From: Cubamyces lactineus
Taxonomy: Eukaryota; Basidiomycota; Agaricomycetes; Polyporales; Polyporaceae
Length of the DNA stretch: 64,000 bases
Direction: 5' to 3'
Assembly (NCBI GenBank): GCA_022376465.1
Contig: JACDTU010000016.1
Span: 806,001-870,000 of the forward strand
The translations under genes and the position numbers were made by a program. Below the pieces are notes generated by a model. The model had not been told where the DNA came from, searched no databases, and worked only from the letters and a program-made list of their open reading frames with translations. Shown in pieces: positions 10,495 through 21,745 of this stretch (position 1 is its first letter; each line of letters begins with the position of its first letter).

Positions 10495-12832
10495 TCATAC
10501 GAGCTCTATCTCCACTAGTGGATGCTTCACAATCAAGTGCGCAGGGAAATGCTCTCGGTCAGAGATGGAGTAAAGCCCAACCCGCCGATAGACTTCCCTA
10601 GAGCCCTCCGGTCTTGCACTCGTCCAGACCCCAGGCTCTGCTCGAGTTATTACAAGGCCATGCACATAGGTCGCATTCCGGTGTTCTAGAGGGATGACCC
10701 ACAACGCCTGGAGGGCGCTATCTTCGTCGCGGTCGATCGCGATCGTTCCTACGACATGTACTCCGGGCGCCGAGCTAGAGTACTGTGCGCTACGGCCTAC
10801 GATGACGGTATGCTGCGCCTCCTGTATCGCATCGATTGCCACTTGTTGTACTCCGAGCTTACTGAGACCTGCCCATTTGCACGGGAAGAGCGGTGTGCGA
10901 AGGATGAGGGACCCGCGAGTGACGGGACCGAAGGGGAGGTTCTTGTTCCGGAGCGTGACCGAGCATTCAACGACTTCCGCTAGGGCGTGCAAGTCCGGTC
11001 TGTTCACGTTGAGGTCATATGATGCTAGTTCGTCAATCGAGCCCCATGACCACGACGGTGCATAGTGCTCTAGAGGACGAGGGGAGGAGGGCGGAGACTT
11101 AGAACCATAACGGCTCCATAGAAGGTCGTGAAGGAGGGTGTCGCGCCAGAGACCAGCAACGTACTCTGAACCGAGCGCCTGCGCAAACATCTCGGCGAGC
11201 CCGGAGATCGCGACAAGCCTATCTGACGGATTGGAGAGCAAGCGGTTGGTGTAGTCTTCAACAATCGAGCGCCACCTAGAGCGAATGTGATTCCACTCAT
11301 CTGAGCCTCTCGCGACCTGTCGGTCGGGGAGGAAGGTGGCGTCGGGTAGTCGAGGCAGGTCCCACGCGGGATTGTGTCTAGCTCCTCCAACATTTCGAGT
11401 CTGAGTATGGCATCTGAGTTGGACGGTCTCGGAGGTGAAGACAAGGATTCTGGTTGACATGAGCACTTCTTGCAAGCACCACGCCCTTGCCGCGGTATGA
11501 GTTGTAGGTGGACGTCTGTCCTCGGGCAAGTCAGCCTTGGTAACGAGGTCGCTCAGTGCCGACCCATACACATTGTCGAAGTTCGGGGGAGCGATGTAGA
11601 TCACGCCGACTGGCGCATTGCCTGCTGGCTGGTCTAATGGGCTCCGGGGGCATAGAAACGGCAGCATACGCTCAGGATCAAGGGGGCGTTGATTGCGGAG
11701 GAAACCTTTGGACACACTTGTGGCGCAGGCAGCGTCAATGGTGAGGTAGGCATAGCGGTAGATGTCTCGCATCCGTGCTAGCTCGCGATCCATGTCCTCC
11801 TGCGAGTCCTGAATAATACACAGGCTGTCGATCCACAGAAACCGAAGCCCCAGTGCTCGAGTGACGTAAATAGCATCGCGGATAGTTCGAGGGAGCGTCG
11901 TATAGTCTATCCCGAGACTGATGTAGGACGCCAGGTTGTCCATCGTAGTGCGATGGGGCTGAGCCATACCCCAGACGTAGCTGAACGCAACGTACGGCTC
12001 GCGCACGTTGTGGCAAGTTGTCTCGACAAGACGCGGGAAGAGGGGGTGAGAGCAGTCGATGAGCCGGGATGGGAGAGGAGCCAAGCCGATGGGATGCTGC
12101 GTGACCGCCTGGCAATGAACATGATCACGTACACACTCCTCGATGAGTGCTTTGGCCAAAGACAGTACACGCGGATCCCCGACGTGTGGTATGCGCATTC
12201 GTCCGTCAATCCAAGGAGCTGCGGGATCGTCTAACGGTCCATCATAGTCATATCAGCGCGAGCATATATCAAAAGGTAGAACGTGCAAACCCGAGCGCAC
12301 CTTGAGTTGTATATATCTTGAACAAACGATAACTGCACCCGTCGACCCCTATGAACAAAGTCAGAGTCTTCCGGATGGATTCCCGGGCATCATATGTCCC
12401 CACTCGAATAGTGGCGGCAGCCCTATGCATCAATGACTTGAATCCCCAGGACGACTCTGTGAGCTTCTTCGGAAATAGGTCTGCAACAATTCTACACCAA
12501 AGACACCCAGAGTCGGCGCACTTGAACAACGCAGTGGGCGACACTGTATACACATATCCGCCAGCCCACAAGCATCTGGCTCTCCGAAGCCATCGCAAGG
12601 CACCCTGATAGGAACGAGATTCGACTGGAGCAAGAAAAAGCCCGAAGTGTGCGGCAAAGACACCTGCCCAAGCGGACGCGCAGATATTAGGCGGTCTAGG
12701 TGGTAATTCCGTGGCAAAACTAGCGTTAGCGGTGTGTAGCAGCGAAGTATGACGCGACGAGGCAGCTGAGTCCGCGGGGTCGCAGTGGGAACGGGGTGTT
12801 GCATGGTAGTGGTTTGATCTATGAAGCTTCAT
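10495..12832 (-). CDS. HET-domain (heterokaryon incompatibility) protein
   Basis: Predicted 755-residue HET-domain protein. In other fungi HET domains take part in non-self recognition and can trigger cell death after fusion of unlike hyphae. The domain is recognisable by its blocks: AFSYVWG (near residue 260), FLWIDSLCIIQD (near 310), and RMRDIYRYAYLTIDAA just after. The N-terminal 180 residues carry the Cys-rich lead-in (SALFKCADSGCLWC-like) seen in basidiomycete HET proteins. Two exons, 12832-12301 and 12230-10495, are joined by a 70-nt intron (GTGCGC...GTTAG) that gives T-T-Q-D-D-P-A-A. The start is less sure than the rest, because the first 40 residues have no family match and could instead be upstream leader. 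Allelic specificity and role cannot be read from the sequence. Confidence 0.8.
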
Positions 12833-13200
12833 AAGTATGCTGGTAGAGAGCTCGAGGACGAGGGAAGCTGAGGGATATGATTGTATGAATCGGCGATCAC
12901 GGATACATGTGCGAAATGAACGTTCAATGAAGAGTGCATTACCTGAGGATGTACTACCTCTGGACGTAATACCGCCCAGTGTTACGTGGCAACGGCCACA
13001 GCATCCTGATTGAGCCGCTCGTGTCAGTTGACGAGAGCAGAAGCCTGTTGGTCTTCACGTCTGAGTCGCATGGCAAATCATTCGAGGCAGTAGGACAGTC
13101 TCAGAGGGTTCTCCCCAGATTTGAGCTACCGATGCGTTGTCATGAGGGTTAGGAGGAACTCAAGACGCCGAATGTAACCGTGACTATATAAGCCACACAT
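12833..13200. other. intergenic, left flank of the mobile element
   Basis: Upstream region of the HET gene running to the left end of the transposon. It ends in ACAT (13197-13200), the proposed target duplication. A TATATAA-like run occurs at 13184-13190, outside the element. No gene. Confidence 0.4.
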
Positions 13201-13560
13201 GTCGGAAATTTCCCACCGTACTCCGGATAGCTCGGGATGTGGGTCGAGGCGCCCGAGACGGCCGAGGTACAGATCCCCTTCGGGATGGTTTACTATTCAT
13301 CGGGTGAGACTCGAGTAGGCCTCGGCAGACCCGCGGGCGGGCATCGTAAGGCGATCCCGAGATCATCTCGAGGACATCCGCTTAACGCTAGCCACTAGTA
13401 TCTAGAGGCCATCTCGAGATCATCTTGAGATCATCCAGACGCCCAGTCGGGTACCTCGGGAGTCGAAAGCTGGTCTCGCGATAGGCTGAGTCACATCTCG
13501 AGAATTGAGCATTGTGCCCGATGACCTGACGAGGCGGTTAGGTACTCTCGGGCGAACTGA
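13201..13560 (+). repeat. left inverted/subterminal repeat of the transposon
   Basis: Starts GTCGGAAATTTCCC, then GC-rich sequence dense in CTCGGG, CCCGAG and ATCTCGAGAT palindromes (for example 13350-13440). The counterpart on the opposite strand is at 26960-27219. In CACTA-type elements such subterminal repeats bind the transposase; that role is inferred here. Confidence 0.6.
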
Positions 13561-14211
13561 TACCGTTATTCAAAAGAGACATTAGACAGATTATAGCAAC
13601 TTGATCAAACCGAGAATAAGTAGATGACCGTCGATAGTAAGAAGTTTTAATTTTATTGACAAGCACGACAATCTACGAGTACAGTTATATGTTCCCATTA
13701 GTCTATATACAACAACTACTAAAATACACTCTTAAACATAGCTACAACAGCGGTCACAATATATTATACACCAATAATCATTGAATCTCGCTCGGGGTTG
13801 AAGGTACGACGGTAGTAGTTAGGCGTGGAGGGTTGATCTTCTTATACAAAGGGTTATGCGCACGGACCAAGTGTACTGTTTGGTTCGAACGGAGGGTCAT
13901 CCCATTTTGTTATGTCGGCCAAACGAAGTAAGTGAGGCCTTTCAATCCTAATAAGTCCAAACATATACCAAACTCCACGGCAAAGCGCCTTTTCAATTCA
14001 CTGATGTCAATGACAGCTATCGAAGCGCAGGGTTACAATCAAATAGTAGACAGACCGGAAGATGTCATAACTATGTTTACACGACAGAAACTTCTTTTCC
14101 AAGCTCCCGAGCAACTAATCATACAACACAACGACACTTGACGCAAAGTAGAGAGATATTACAAAGCAAGACACCGCTGACGTACCCTTTGCTCATTGAG
14201 TAGTCAGTGTA
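13561..14211. other. no gene seen inside the element
   Basis: AT-richer sequence between the left subterminal repeat and the DUF6698-like stop codon. It probably contains that gene's 3' untranslated region. The short plus-strand frame at 13932-14141 has no recognisable content. Confidence 0.4.
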
Positions 14212-16721
14212 CTACGTACCTTTGGTCTTCCCCTTGGACCTTCCGCTAACACGACGAGGGGCTGGAACAACGCGCATGTCGTCGCCGGGAGTCGGAGAGA
14301 CTTCTGCAGGGGAGGCTTCTGCAGACGAGTCGGTGACTGCTGCTACAACGGCACCCTTCGCGCCGCGTTTGGTAGTACCACCGCGCCTTCCCCCTCGGGC
14401 TCTGCCGCGGCTGCGCTGGGATGCGATCCAAACCTCTTCCGGGTAATCTTCAGTCAGCTCTATCACCGTAGGTATGGTTGATCCTGGCGCCCCGAAGGCG
14501 TGATCTATTGCGAATCGATCAAGTGCGACAGCGAGTGCATCGGCAGCAGAACGTGCAGGCTGTTGGGGAGGGATGGGAAGTTGGGTGTGTGCGAGAGGCG
14601 GGGTGTGCGCGAGAGGCGGGGTGTGCGCGAGAGGCAGGGTTTGCGTGAGAGGCAGAGTGTGCGCGAGAGGCGGGGTGTGCGCGAGAGGCGGGGTGTGCGC
14701 GAGAGGCGGGGTGTTTGCAGAGCTGGATGGAGCAGAAGATGTAGGAGTAGGGCGATGGCTTCTGTTAGCAGGAACACCACGGCCGTGTGCCGGCGCAGCA
14801 GCCGTGATAGGTATTGCTGGGACTGCTGCGGGGTTTGCCACCGCGGCGACAGGGTGAGCAGGTACTGTTGCGCGGAAGTTACTATCAACGTTAGCGATAC
14901 GATCGTTGACGTGTGCAATGTGTCGCGCCGGCTCATCGGCGCTGTCAACACGAGGAAGAACGTCATTGGGATTGCTTGGGAGGCTGTCGTTGGCGCGTGG
15001 GAGGTTGTTGTCGATGTGCATGATATTGTCAGCGTTGGTGCGCGCGATGTCGTCGGGGTTGTTTTGGGTGTTGCCACGAGAAGGCCCATCGAGCGCCGCG
15101 AGGAGGCGCGGATCCATTCGAGTGATGACACCCGGCGGGACAGCTGCACGACCCGCGCTCGACCTGCTAGACCACCCCGGGGTGCCTTGGAACACGATGT
15201 TGTCATACCAGAGCCGCGTCTGTCGAAAGCCCTCCGAATTCCACTTGCCGACGATCCCAAGCATATGTTCCGACCACTGCAGCTCGTACGGGATGTTTGA
15301 ACTGCTCCCACACGACGCGAAGTTGTTGTCGGAGGAGAGCAGGTGACGCACCTGTTGCATGAGGGATCAGCAATGCACAAGAACATGCGCGACGAGTGAC
15401 GTACAGCGATGATTGCGAATGCGATCATCGACGGTGTGACCGTCTTGATGCCCCAGATTCGTCCATTCGTAGTGGCGTGCGGAGGGTCTGTTGTCGTAAT
15501 GGAACTGGCCCCAAAAAGCGAGAGCCGTATGAACTATAAAGAGGTGTGTTAGCTTTCCAGAATGATGTCGTTGCCGTGATCACGTACCCGCGCGAGAGGC
15601 TCACTCCGGTATGAGACGTCCATACTCATATGTTGTCCCGGCGGGAATATAATGGGCGGGAAGATGTCTTCTGGAATCGCGCCGCGCCAGTGTGTAACGG
15701 TCGGGTCCTTGGCGAGGGCCTGATGGAGAGGCTTCTCGCTGAAGATAGCATGATTGAAGTCGGGGAGGCCTGCAAATATCGCGGCACGTGAAGTCCGAGC
15801 GCTAGAAAGCACTTTATACCGGACGTCCTTGACCCCATGATTGAACTGATGTACAACATTAGTAAGGTCGTAGAGTTTTACGTCGCGCACTTACCACGGC
15901 GGCAAAGTAGGGGTTGGTAACGTGAACCCGAAGCGGCGCAGGAAGCATGTCGTAGATATCGACAGCGTAGCAGCTGACCAAAATGTTGAATTGGTCGAGG
16001 TCAGTGCACCGATATGGATACCGAGCCTCATAGTCCAATGGGTTGATCGTGGGGCGCTCTGCAACTCTGAACGTCTCAGGAGGCAGGGGGAAGGGCATGG
16101 ATGTGATAGAGAATCTTCGTCCAGCGCTGTCGATCTCCGATCGATGGTGAGCGAGCGGGTGGATATCATCTTCCGGGTCAGTCATGGGCGCTGTTGGCAC
16201 AGCGGCGTCGGTTGGCCCGGGCTGGCCAGCCTGCTGCGTCGAAGTATTCTCCGCCTGTGCTGGAGTTCGAGAGGGAGCCTGTCTTGTAGCTTGTGTGGAG
16301 GCCCGCGCCGAAGTCGCGTCCCTCGCGGACCTCATCTGCCTTCTGATTCTATTGGCCTCGTTCTGCGCGGCCTGCATCTCCAGCTCCTTGATCCGGTCTG
16401 CCTTCTTCTGCACTTCAAGCTGCAGGGCGTGGATTTCCTGATATGAGGGAGGAAAACGTCACTTCGAGCGATGAGGACACTCTCACGTCGCTGCGTGCAT
16501 ACCTTGCGATGCTCCGCATCAGCAGTGGAAGCGCTGCTGGTGGCGACGGTGGGCGGGGCAGCAGCCGGTCGTGCACGTCCAACGTTTGTCGATGAGACGT
16601 GTTGCGGCGCGGGATCCTCCGCTTCGTAATCAAACGCCTCGTCGTCATCGCCGTCATCACTATCAATACCCTCATTGATGTCGATATACTCCAGTTCGGA
16701 GGCTGGGTTCGGACGCGCCAT
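14212..16721 (-). CDS. DUF6698-like protein carried by the transposon
   Basis: Predicted 762-residue protein of unknown function. The N-terminus is acidic, then a coiled-coil-like segment (residues about 75-115, KKADRIKELEMQAAQNEANR). The central region has the layout I associate with basidiomycete DUF6698 proteins: SRAAIFAGLPDFNHAIF, HWRGAIPEDIFPPIIFPP, IKTVTPSMIAFAIIAVRHLL, then a segment ending LWYDNIVF. The C-terminus is disordered, with seven LAHTPP-like repeats and a basic RVSGRSKGKTKGT tail. Exons: 16721-16503, 16437-15895, 15845-15588, 15533-15405, 15351-14212. The stop TAG overlaps a GTACGTAG donor-like site, so the last exon might continue. It lies inside the transposon, on the transposase strand, and may be an accessory transposon gene. 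A TATATATA run lies at about 16881-16888 upstream. Confidence 0.65.
14584..14712 (-). repeat. seven 18-nt tandem repeats (LAHTPP units)
   Basis: Seven imperfect copies of an 18-nt unit (plus-strand GCGAGAGGCGGGGTGTGC) in frame within the DUF6698-like gene. They encode units LAHTPP x2, LAHTLP, LTQTLP, LAHTPP x2 and a partial LAHTQL. The unit is a multiple of three, so copy number can change without breaking the frame. Confidence 0.85.
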
Positions 16722-18459
16722 CGCAATCGCTTGACAGCGGCTGAAGAGTATCAAAGGTCAGTTCAAGTGCTTGACAGCCTCCCACAGGGCAAGCAGAGAT
16801 ACGAAGGCGTACGAGAGATGATGATGCGTTTTGTGCAGCCAATCTAGCGAGCCTGATGCCTTGGATGCGCCATTGCAAGTCTGTATATATAGTGTTCAAC
16901 AGTATGACACCTACAGCACAACATACGGATATGCTGGTACTCACGAAGGCACCCTGTCTGACGTTTGGTCATTCCTTCGAGAGGGCTAGAACTGCGTAGA
17001 CGTAAAAAGCTTGGGACCGAATGGTGCCCTTGTTGCTGACGGAGGACCTAGAACGAGCAGCTGAATGAGACAGTGACAAGCATGAGAATGAAACTGATAA
17101 CATACATCTCATTGCCGCATGAACACGGCTCACTTCGTAATACTGTGCGCGGTTAGGAAGTGTGCAGAACAGGACGGAGCTGGTCCTCTGGGAAGTGCGC
17201 AATATAAAGGGTTAGCCGGATAACAAGAGAAGGCTCAGAAGATAGTACGCAGACGGTCAGCAGATTAGTGGAGCACTCACGAGACACCGAGTACGTTCCC
17301 CTGCTTCTTGACCGCGCTGTGCGCAGGCACCACTTGGTGTACACGTAGAACATGTGAGGCTGCGAAGGGCTCGACATGAGTCCTATCGATCGCCCGGAAC
17401 TTGTGGAAGGCTTCGCAATGCTGACCTACAAAGAATGAGCGGTTAACATGTTGTCAGCGCGTACTAGGCTCGGTTTTTTTTAGAACAAGTTGCTCACACG
17501 GGGGTGGAGGTGGTTGATACCGCTTCAGTACAGTGACGCAACCCGGGGTTGAGCAGATCACTCGATGGGCTATCGCTCAAGGGCGCGGAGAGGCCGTAGA
17601 GCACTTGGCAATATAGCGCGACGTTACGCGGAAGGCAGGGTAGAAGACGTCCGCATACACCGTCGTTGGTTCTGTCTCGTCGCCGCTACCAGCCACTGAA
17701 CGTAGGCTATCTATGGTGATGTGAGAGGATTGGATGTGTGAGCAGAGGATACAAGCGGAAATGACCGGTGTTAGACGGAACAAGGTCGAACTTGAACTTA
17801 GGCGGCTTGCGCTGAGCAAGGGAAGGAGACCAGCAGGCACGGTGAGATGTCTGAGAGGAGTGAGCAGACTGGGCAACAATAGGCGGAAACCTCGCTTACC
17901 CAGTCGGAGAAGCCCAGGATGAGGCGCGCATGCCAAGTGGAGGCAGCAGCGCGCAACGATGGCGGCGCCGCCACTCAAAGCATCAGATCTCTAGCGGACA
18001 CTTTCCGATTGTGCGCACCTGCATATTCGAGTCGCTGGCTTTGCTAGAACGACGAGGGAAGTGGGTAGGGTTGGGGCAGCTTGAATTCCAGCGAATATTT
18101 GTAGTACGTCGCGCATAGGACGAGTTGCTGCAGTACAGGAAGTTGCGTGCAGAGGGCGCGACGATCTCCTGTGCTTCAAGTTCAATACGCGGTTGCCACT
18201 GACGTCGAGGGTGAGTCGATTGAGGCGCGGAGAGGTTCCCGGACACTGGTGATCGGTCGGCCCCGGACCAGCATGGAGAGCCTTCACTTGGTTCTCCAGA
18301 GGCTTCGTAACCTCCTGAGAGCCATGCACTAGTGTTTTGACTTGGGATGTGGCCACAGAATCCTGTGCTTGCATAGTTGGGGGCAACTAGGCGAAGATTC
18401 TGTGTCAGTACATAGGTCGGAACACCACAAAGTTATGCACTCACGTCGTTGAGTGCGTG
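16722..18459. other. element interior, gene-like fragments not resolved
   Basis: Minus-strand pieces with plausible splice sites can be read here (for example 17377-17281 and about 17216-17107). I could not assemble a continuous protein, and recognise no family. This may be a decayed or captured gene. It includes the upstream region of the DUF6698-like gene. Confidence 0.35.
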
Positions 18460-18720
18460 GCCCTTGCTCCACACCTTCATGTTCAGTCCTTCTATCGTCC
18501 CACCTCCACCGTGCCCGATCCCCGCCTCAATTCAGGCCGAAAACGTCTCGAGAGTTATTTTGGCCTCCCTATCCAAGATAGCCTCGAGTTTAGGCGCGAT
18601 GTAATGAGCGAGCAAGGTGGATGTTAGGTTGGCCGCAGTGCGAATCAGCCCAATGGTTAAACTGGCTGCTTGACTGACTTACTAGTTCTTCATCGCCTTC
18701 AGCAGCGAGGCAGGTGCCAG
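18460..18720 (-). repeat. internal duplicated block, copy A
   Basis: Resembles 21510-21745 in the same orientation, including an identical run TGGCCTCCCTATCCAAGATAG. On the minus strand it reads like an exon (RTAANL, APKLEAILDREAKITLET, then KVWSKGHALND and a GTGAGTGC donor) with an in-frame TGA near the middle. So both copies are gene debris; the parent gene is not recognised. Confidence 0.6.
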
Positions 18721-19424
18721 TCCGCCTCTGACACGGCCAGCGGAGAGCCGAGTAACAGCATTGGACACTTGTCGATGCGCTCCGCCCCGCCTTCTGCAGG
18801 GGGACGGTGGTCATGCCCATGTCCGTTGCGCTGGATCAAAGATCGCCCGGACGAACGCGGTGGATGAGCGCCGGGTGTGTGTAACGGAGAGCGTCGGCGC
18901 ACCATCCGGGCGGATTCAGAGTATGAGGCTGTCCAGCCTCAAGAGCGTGCACAAGTACCCCGGTTGGCCTCGAGTCCGCGGCCGGCTCGGGAGTGCGGGG
19001 ATGCTATGTCCGACGCTTTGCGCAGACAAGCACAACTGTGTCGACGCAAATTTCGCCTGCGACCGCGACGAGCTCGACGGCTGACCCTCCTCGACGTCGT
19101 GGGCACGAGCAACTTGTCGTCCAGTGACCGGCGTCGTGTACGACAGCGGAGCAAGCATCAAGAGTGTGCCCAGCGGGGGAGGGGGGGGGATACTGCAGAA
19201 GCTCCGCTTGGTCCACCGCAGGCACGTTTCCGATCTCGGGGGACCATGCGAGGCCTGTGCTCGCGTCAGGTTCCGGCACCCGCGCCGCGGGTCTGCCACG
19301 GCCAGGAGTTGCCCCTAGAAGCTCGACATTGGCTTGCACGTCCAGTCTGTACACAAGCATAGTCAGCGGTCGAGGCATGAGTGAGATGGAGGGGGAGGGT
19401 GGCCACGGGATCGTCAGCTGGAGA

Positions 19425-19855
19425 GGTTGAGGGATCGGCAAGCAGGCACACTGCGTAGCAGACACGGCGGCACGTGGGACCCATCATGAGCACGATGTGC
19501 TGCACCGGCTTCATCAAGAGGTCGTCCTTCCTGCCGAGGACGTAGCAGGGGCCCGAATACGAATCTTATGGCCAGCACAGACGGTACTGGAGAAGACGCG
19601 ACCGAAGGCGTAGAAGCGACCCTTGTCGGAAGTGAGCATCGTCTTGGAAAGGTAGCAGTCGGGGGGAAGGGGGGGAGGGGCTCTTGTGTTCACAGTCACG
19701 GATGCCAATAGCGGGCTCGTCGTCGAGGGCCTGGACATGGTAGCGCTGAGCGGCCGCGGGCGAGAGGAGGTTGATGACAATCAGCTCTCGAGAGGAGCCT
19801 TGCCCGTGGCGTTGCGCACATCCTGAGCAGGCTTGATGTCGACTTTGTCGCGCAT
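19425..19855 (-). pseudogene. elongation factor 2 (EF-2) gene fragment, broken
   Basis: Minus-strand translation in shifting frames matches the middle of eukaryotic EF-2, the ribosomal translocase. The segments read in order: [65 protein letters not shown], then after a frameshift [13 protein letters not shown] and VLMMG. VLMMG is followed at once by PTCRRVCYAVCLLADP, which in EF-2 lies several hundred residues further on. A stop follows APLES. So the copy carries a stop, at least one frameshift and a large internal deletion, with no introns evident. It cannot make EF-2. It sits between transposon genes and was probably captured by the element or inserted into it. The match was judged by eye from knowledge of the family. 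Confidence 0.75.
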
Positions 19856-20392
19856 TAACTGGACGAGCTCTTGCTGGATCGCACTTCTTGTCTTGTTACG
19901 AAGCACCCTTGCCACCTGGCGTCTTGTTCTTCACAGGCGAAGGGTTGCTGTTGGTACCGTCCTTCACAGCGGGCGCCCTCATGGCGTAGGCCTTGGAGAC
20001 TTGACCATAGACTTCGTCTTGGCTCAAGGAGAAGTGAGCGTCCTTGATAGACTTCACGCCGGCAGTCAGGCACGATGATTTGTCCACTCCTAAAAGCACC
20101 GTATTAACAACTTGCAAAGTGGATCTGAGGAAACCACGAGTCGGCTGCGAGCCCATACACAGTCCACCGTGATGAACCGACGATGATGCACGGCTTGTAC
20201 ATTGTTGTACAAATAGCTCATGCAAACAGCAACCTGCGAATATTCAAAGCACTGACCTCTTGCCCGTCACGGAACTCTATCCGCGCTCTAACCCTCCGTG
20301 TCCTTCGAGGCGGCACTGAGCGCCCTGCTTGCTTCGTTTAGCATGTCCGTACACCGACCGACAAGGCCTACGAGGCTGATGACGGCCTCAGC

Positions 20393-20964
20393 TTGCGCGG
20401 CGACCGCCTCGCAAAGGGCTTCCTGCCTTGCCTCCGCCTTGATACGCTCCATCTACGCCCTGCGCCAGCGAGCGTCGAGCTTCACGTCTGGACGAGCACC
20501 GTTCTTGCACGGCATGCAGATTTGCCTCGAAGAGCGCGCCAGAGTTGTTCGCCCGCTGCACGTTCGACGCGCTCTCTGACTTGAGGACCTGCTCTTCGGG
20601 TCCCGCCAACACTCGCAGCAATGCATGCTCCACCTCCAGATCCGGCGAAAGAGGGCTCGACGACGAGGACATTTGCGCATCGAGCTCCGTAAGGCTAACG
20701 GATAAGTTTAAGCTTCGCTTCCGCGACGGCGACCTTGCCCGAGCAGCTGGCGCCGTCGGCAATGCTGGGCTGCATCTGCTCGGCCTTGAGTTGGAGGTCG
20801 TTCTTCACCTTCTCGATCTCCATGAGTGCCTCGCGCCGCTTGCGCTTCTCTGCATCTCGCTCAGCGTCGCGCTTTCCCGCAAGCTTCTCCTTGAGCTCCG
20901 GGACCTCGAGGTTGAGCCGACTGATTGCCTCGACGTACTGCCCTACGTATCAGGCGACGTTTAA
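20393..20964 (-). pseudogene. coiled-coil protein remnant
   Basis: On the minus strand, 20964-20700 reads as a charged coiled coil (EAISRLNLEVPELKEKL, then KRRREALMEIEKVKNDLQ). It passes through a stop near 20700 into a second open piece (SLTELDAQMSSSSSPLSPDL) down to 20393. The composition is that of a long coiled-coil protein, but I cannot name it. The in-frame stop and absence of convincing ends suggest a decayed capture. Confidence 0.45.
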
Positions 20965-21509
20965 TGACCTTGGCCTTGATCGTCGTGGCGTGTTCCGCTG
21001 CATAAGGGTGTTGTATGTATCTGTAAAATAAAGAACGGTAAGTCCATGCGAGACGTATTCACAACTAGGACATACGCTGTGGCCGATGTTCTCAACGTCC
21101 AACTCTGGCCTCTTCTCCTAAATGTAAGAGACGGCGAACTGGTACAACTCCTTGAAGACAGCTCCGTCCTTCATGCGCGACGGGACCTCAGCTGGAAGCG
21201 CAACAAGGAGAGCGTATGTCACCTCTTGTTCCTAGTAATCCCGAGCAAGATTAGGATGCGTGAGCTGAACATTTCGAAATCGCCGTCGCACCTTACGAGG
21301 ATCCGCACAATACCTCCTGTACCGCATACCGACAGAGACTAGCAAGACACCCTTGTGAGATATATCATCTTGTGAGGATTCTGCTATGGGATTGAGGTCG
21401 CATCGTGGATTGGGACTGGATGATCGGTGGATAGCAGAGCTCAGTTGATGCCTAATCCACCTAAGATGTAGATACAGTGTTAGAACGTGTGTGAGGAAGC
21501 TATGAAGCG

Positions 21510-21745
21510 ATCTACTCACGTCATTCAGTGCGCGGCCCTTGCTCTACCCCGTCTCGTGAGTTATCTTGGCCTCCCTATCCAAGATAGTCCCGGGTTAAGG
21601 CGCTGCGTAATGAGAGGGGAAGGCGGACGCTAGGTTGGCTGCAGCGCGAATGCATTTCTGGAGCGCGAGTTAGTCTGGTTGACAAGCCAGCTGCACAAGT
21701 GACTCCCTACTTCTTTATCGTCTTCAGTAGCGCGGAGTGCCGCAA
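21510..21745 (-). repeat. internal duplicated block, copy B
   Basis: Second copy of the block at 18460-18720, about 3.05 kb away in the same orientation and more decayed (more stops, a deletion of the segment after KITHET). The splice-like end KGRALND followed by GTGAGTAG is kept. Confidence 0.6.

Noticed and set aside
20735..21031. Plus-strand 98-codon frame, hydrophobic and Ser-rich
   Set aside because: It is antisense to the coiled-coil remnant, and reverse reading of a charged coil gives this kind of composition.
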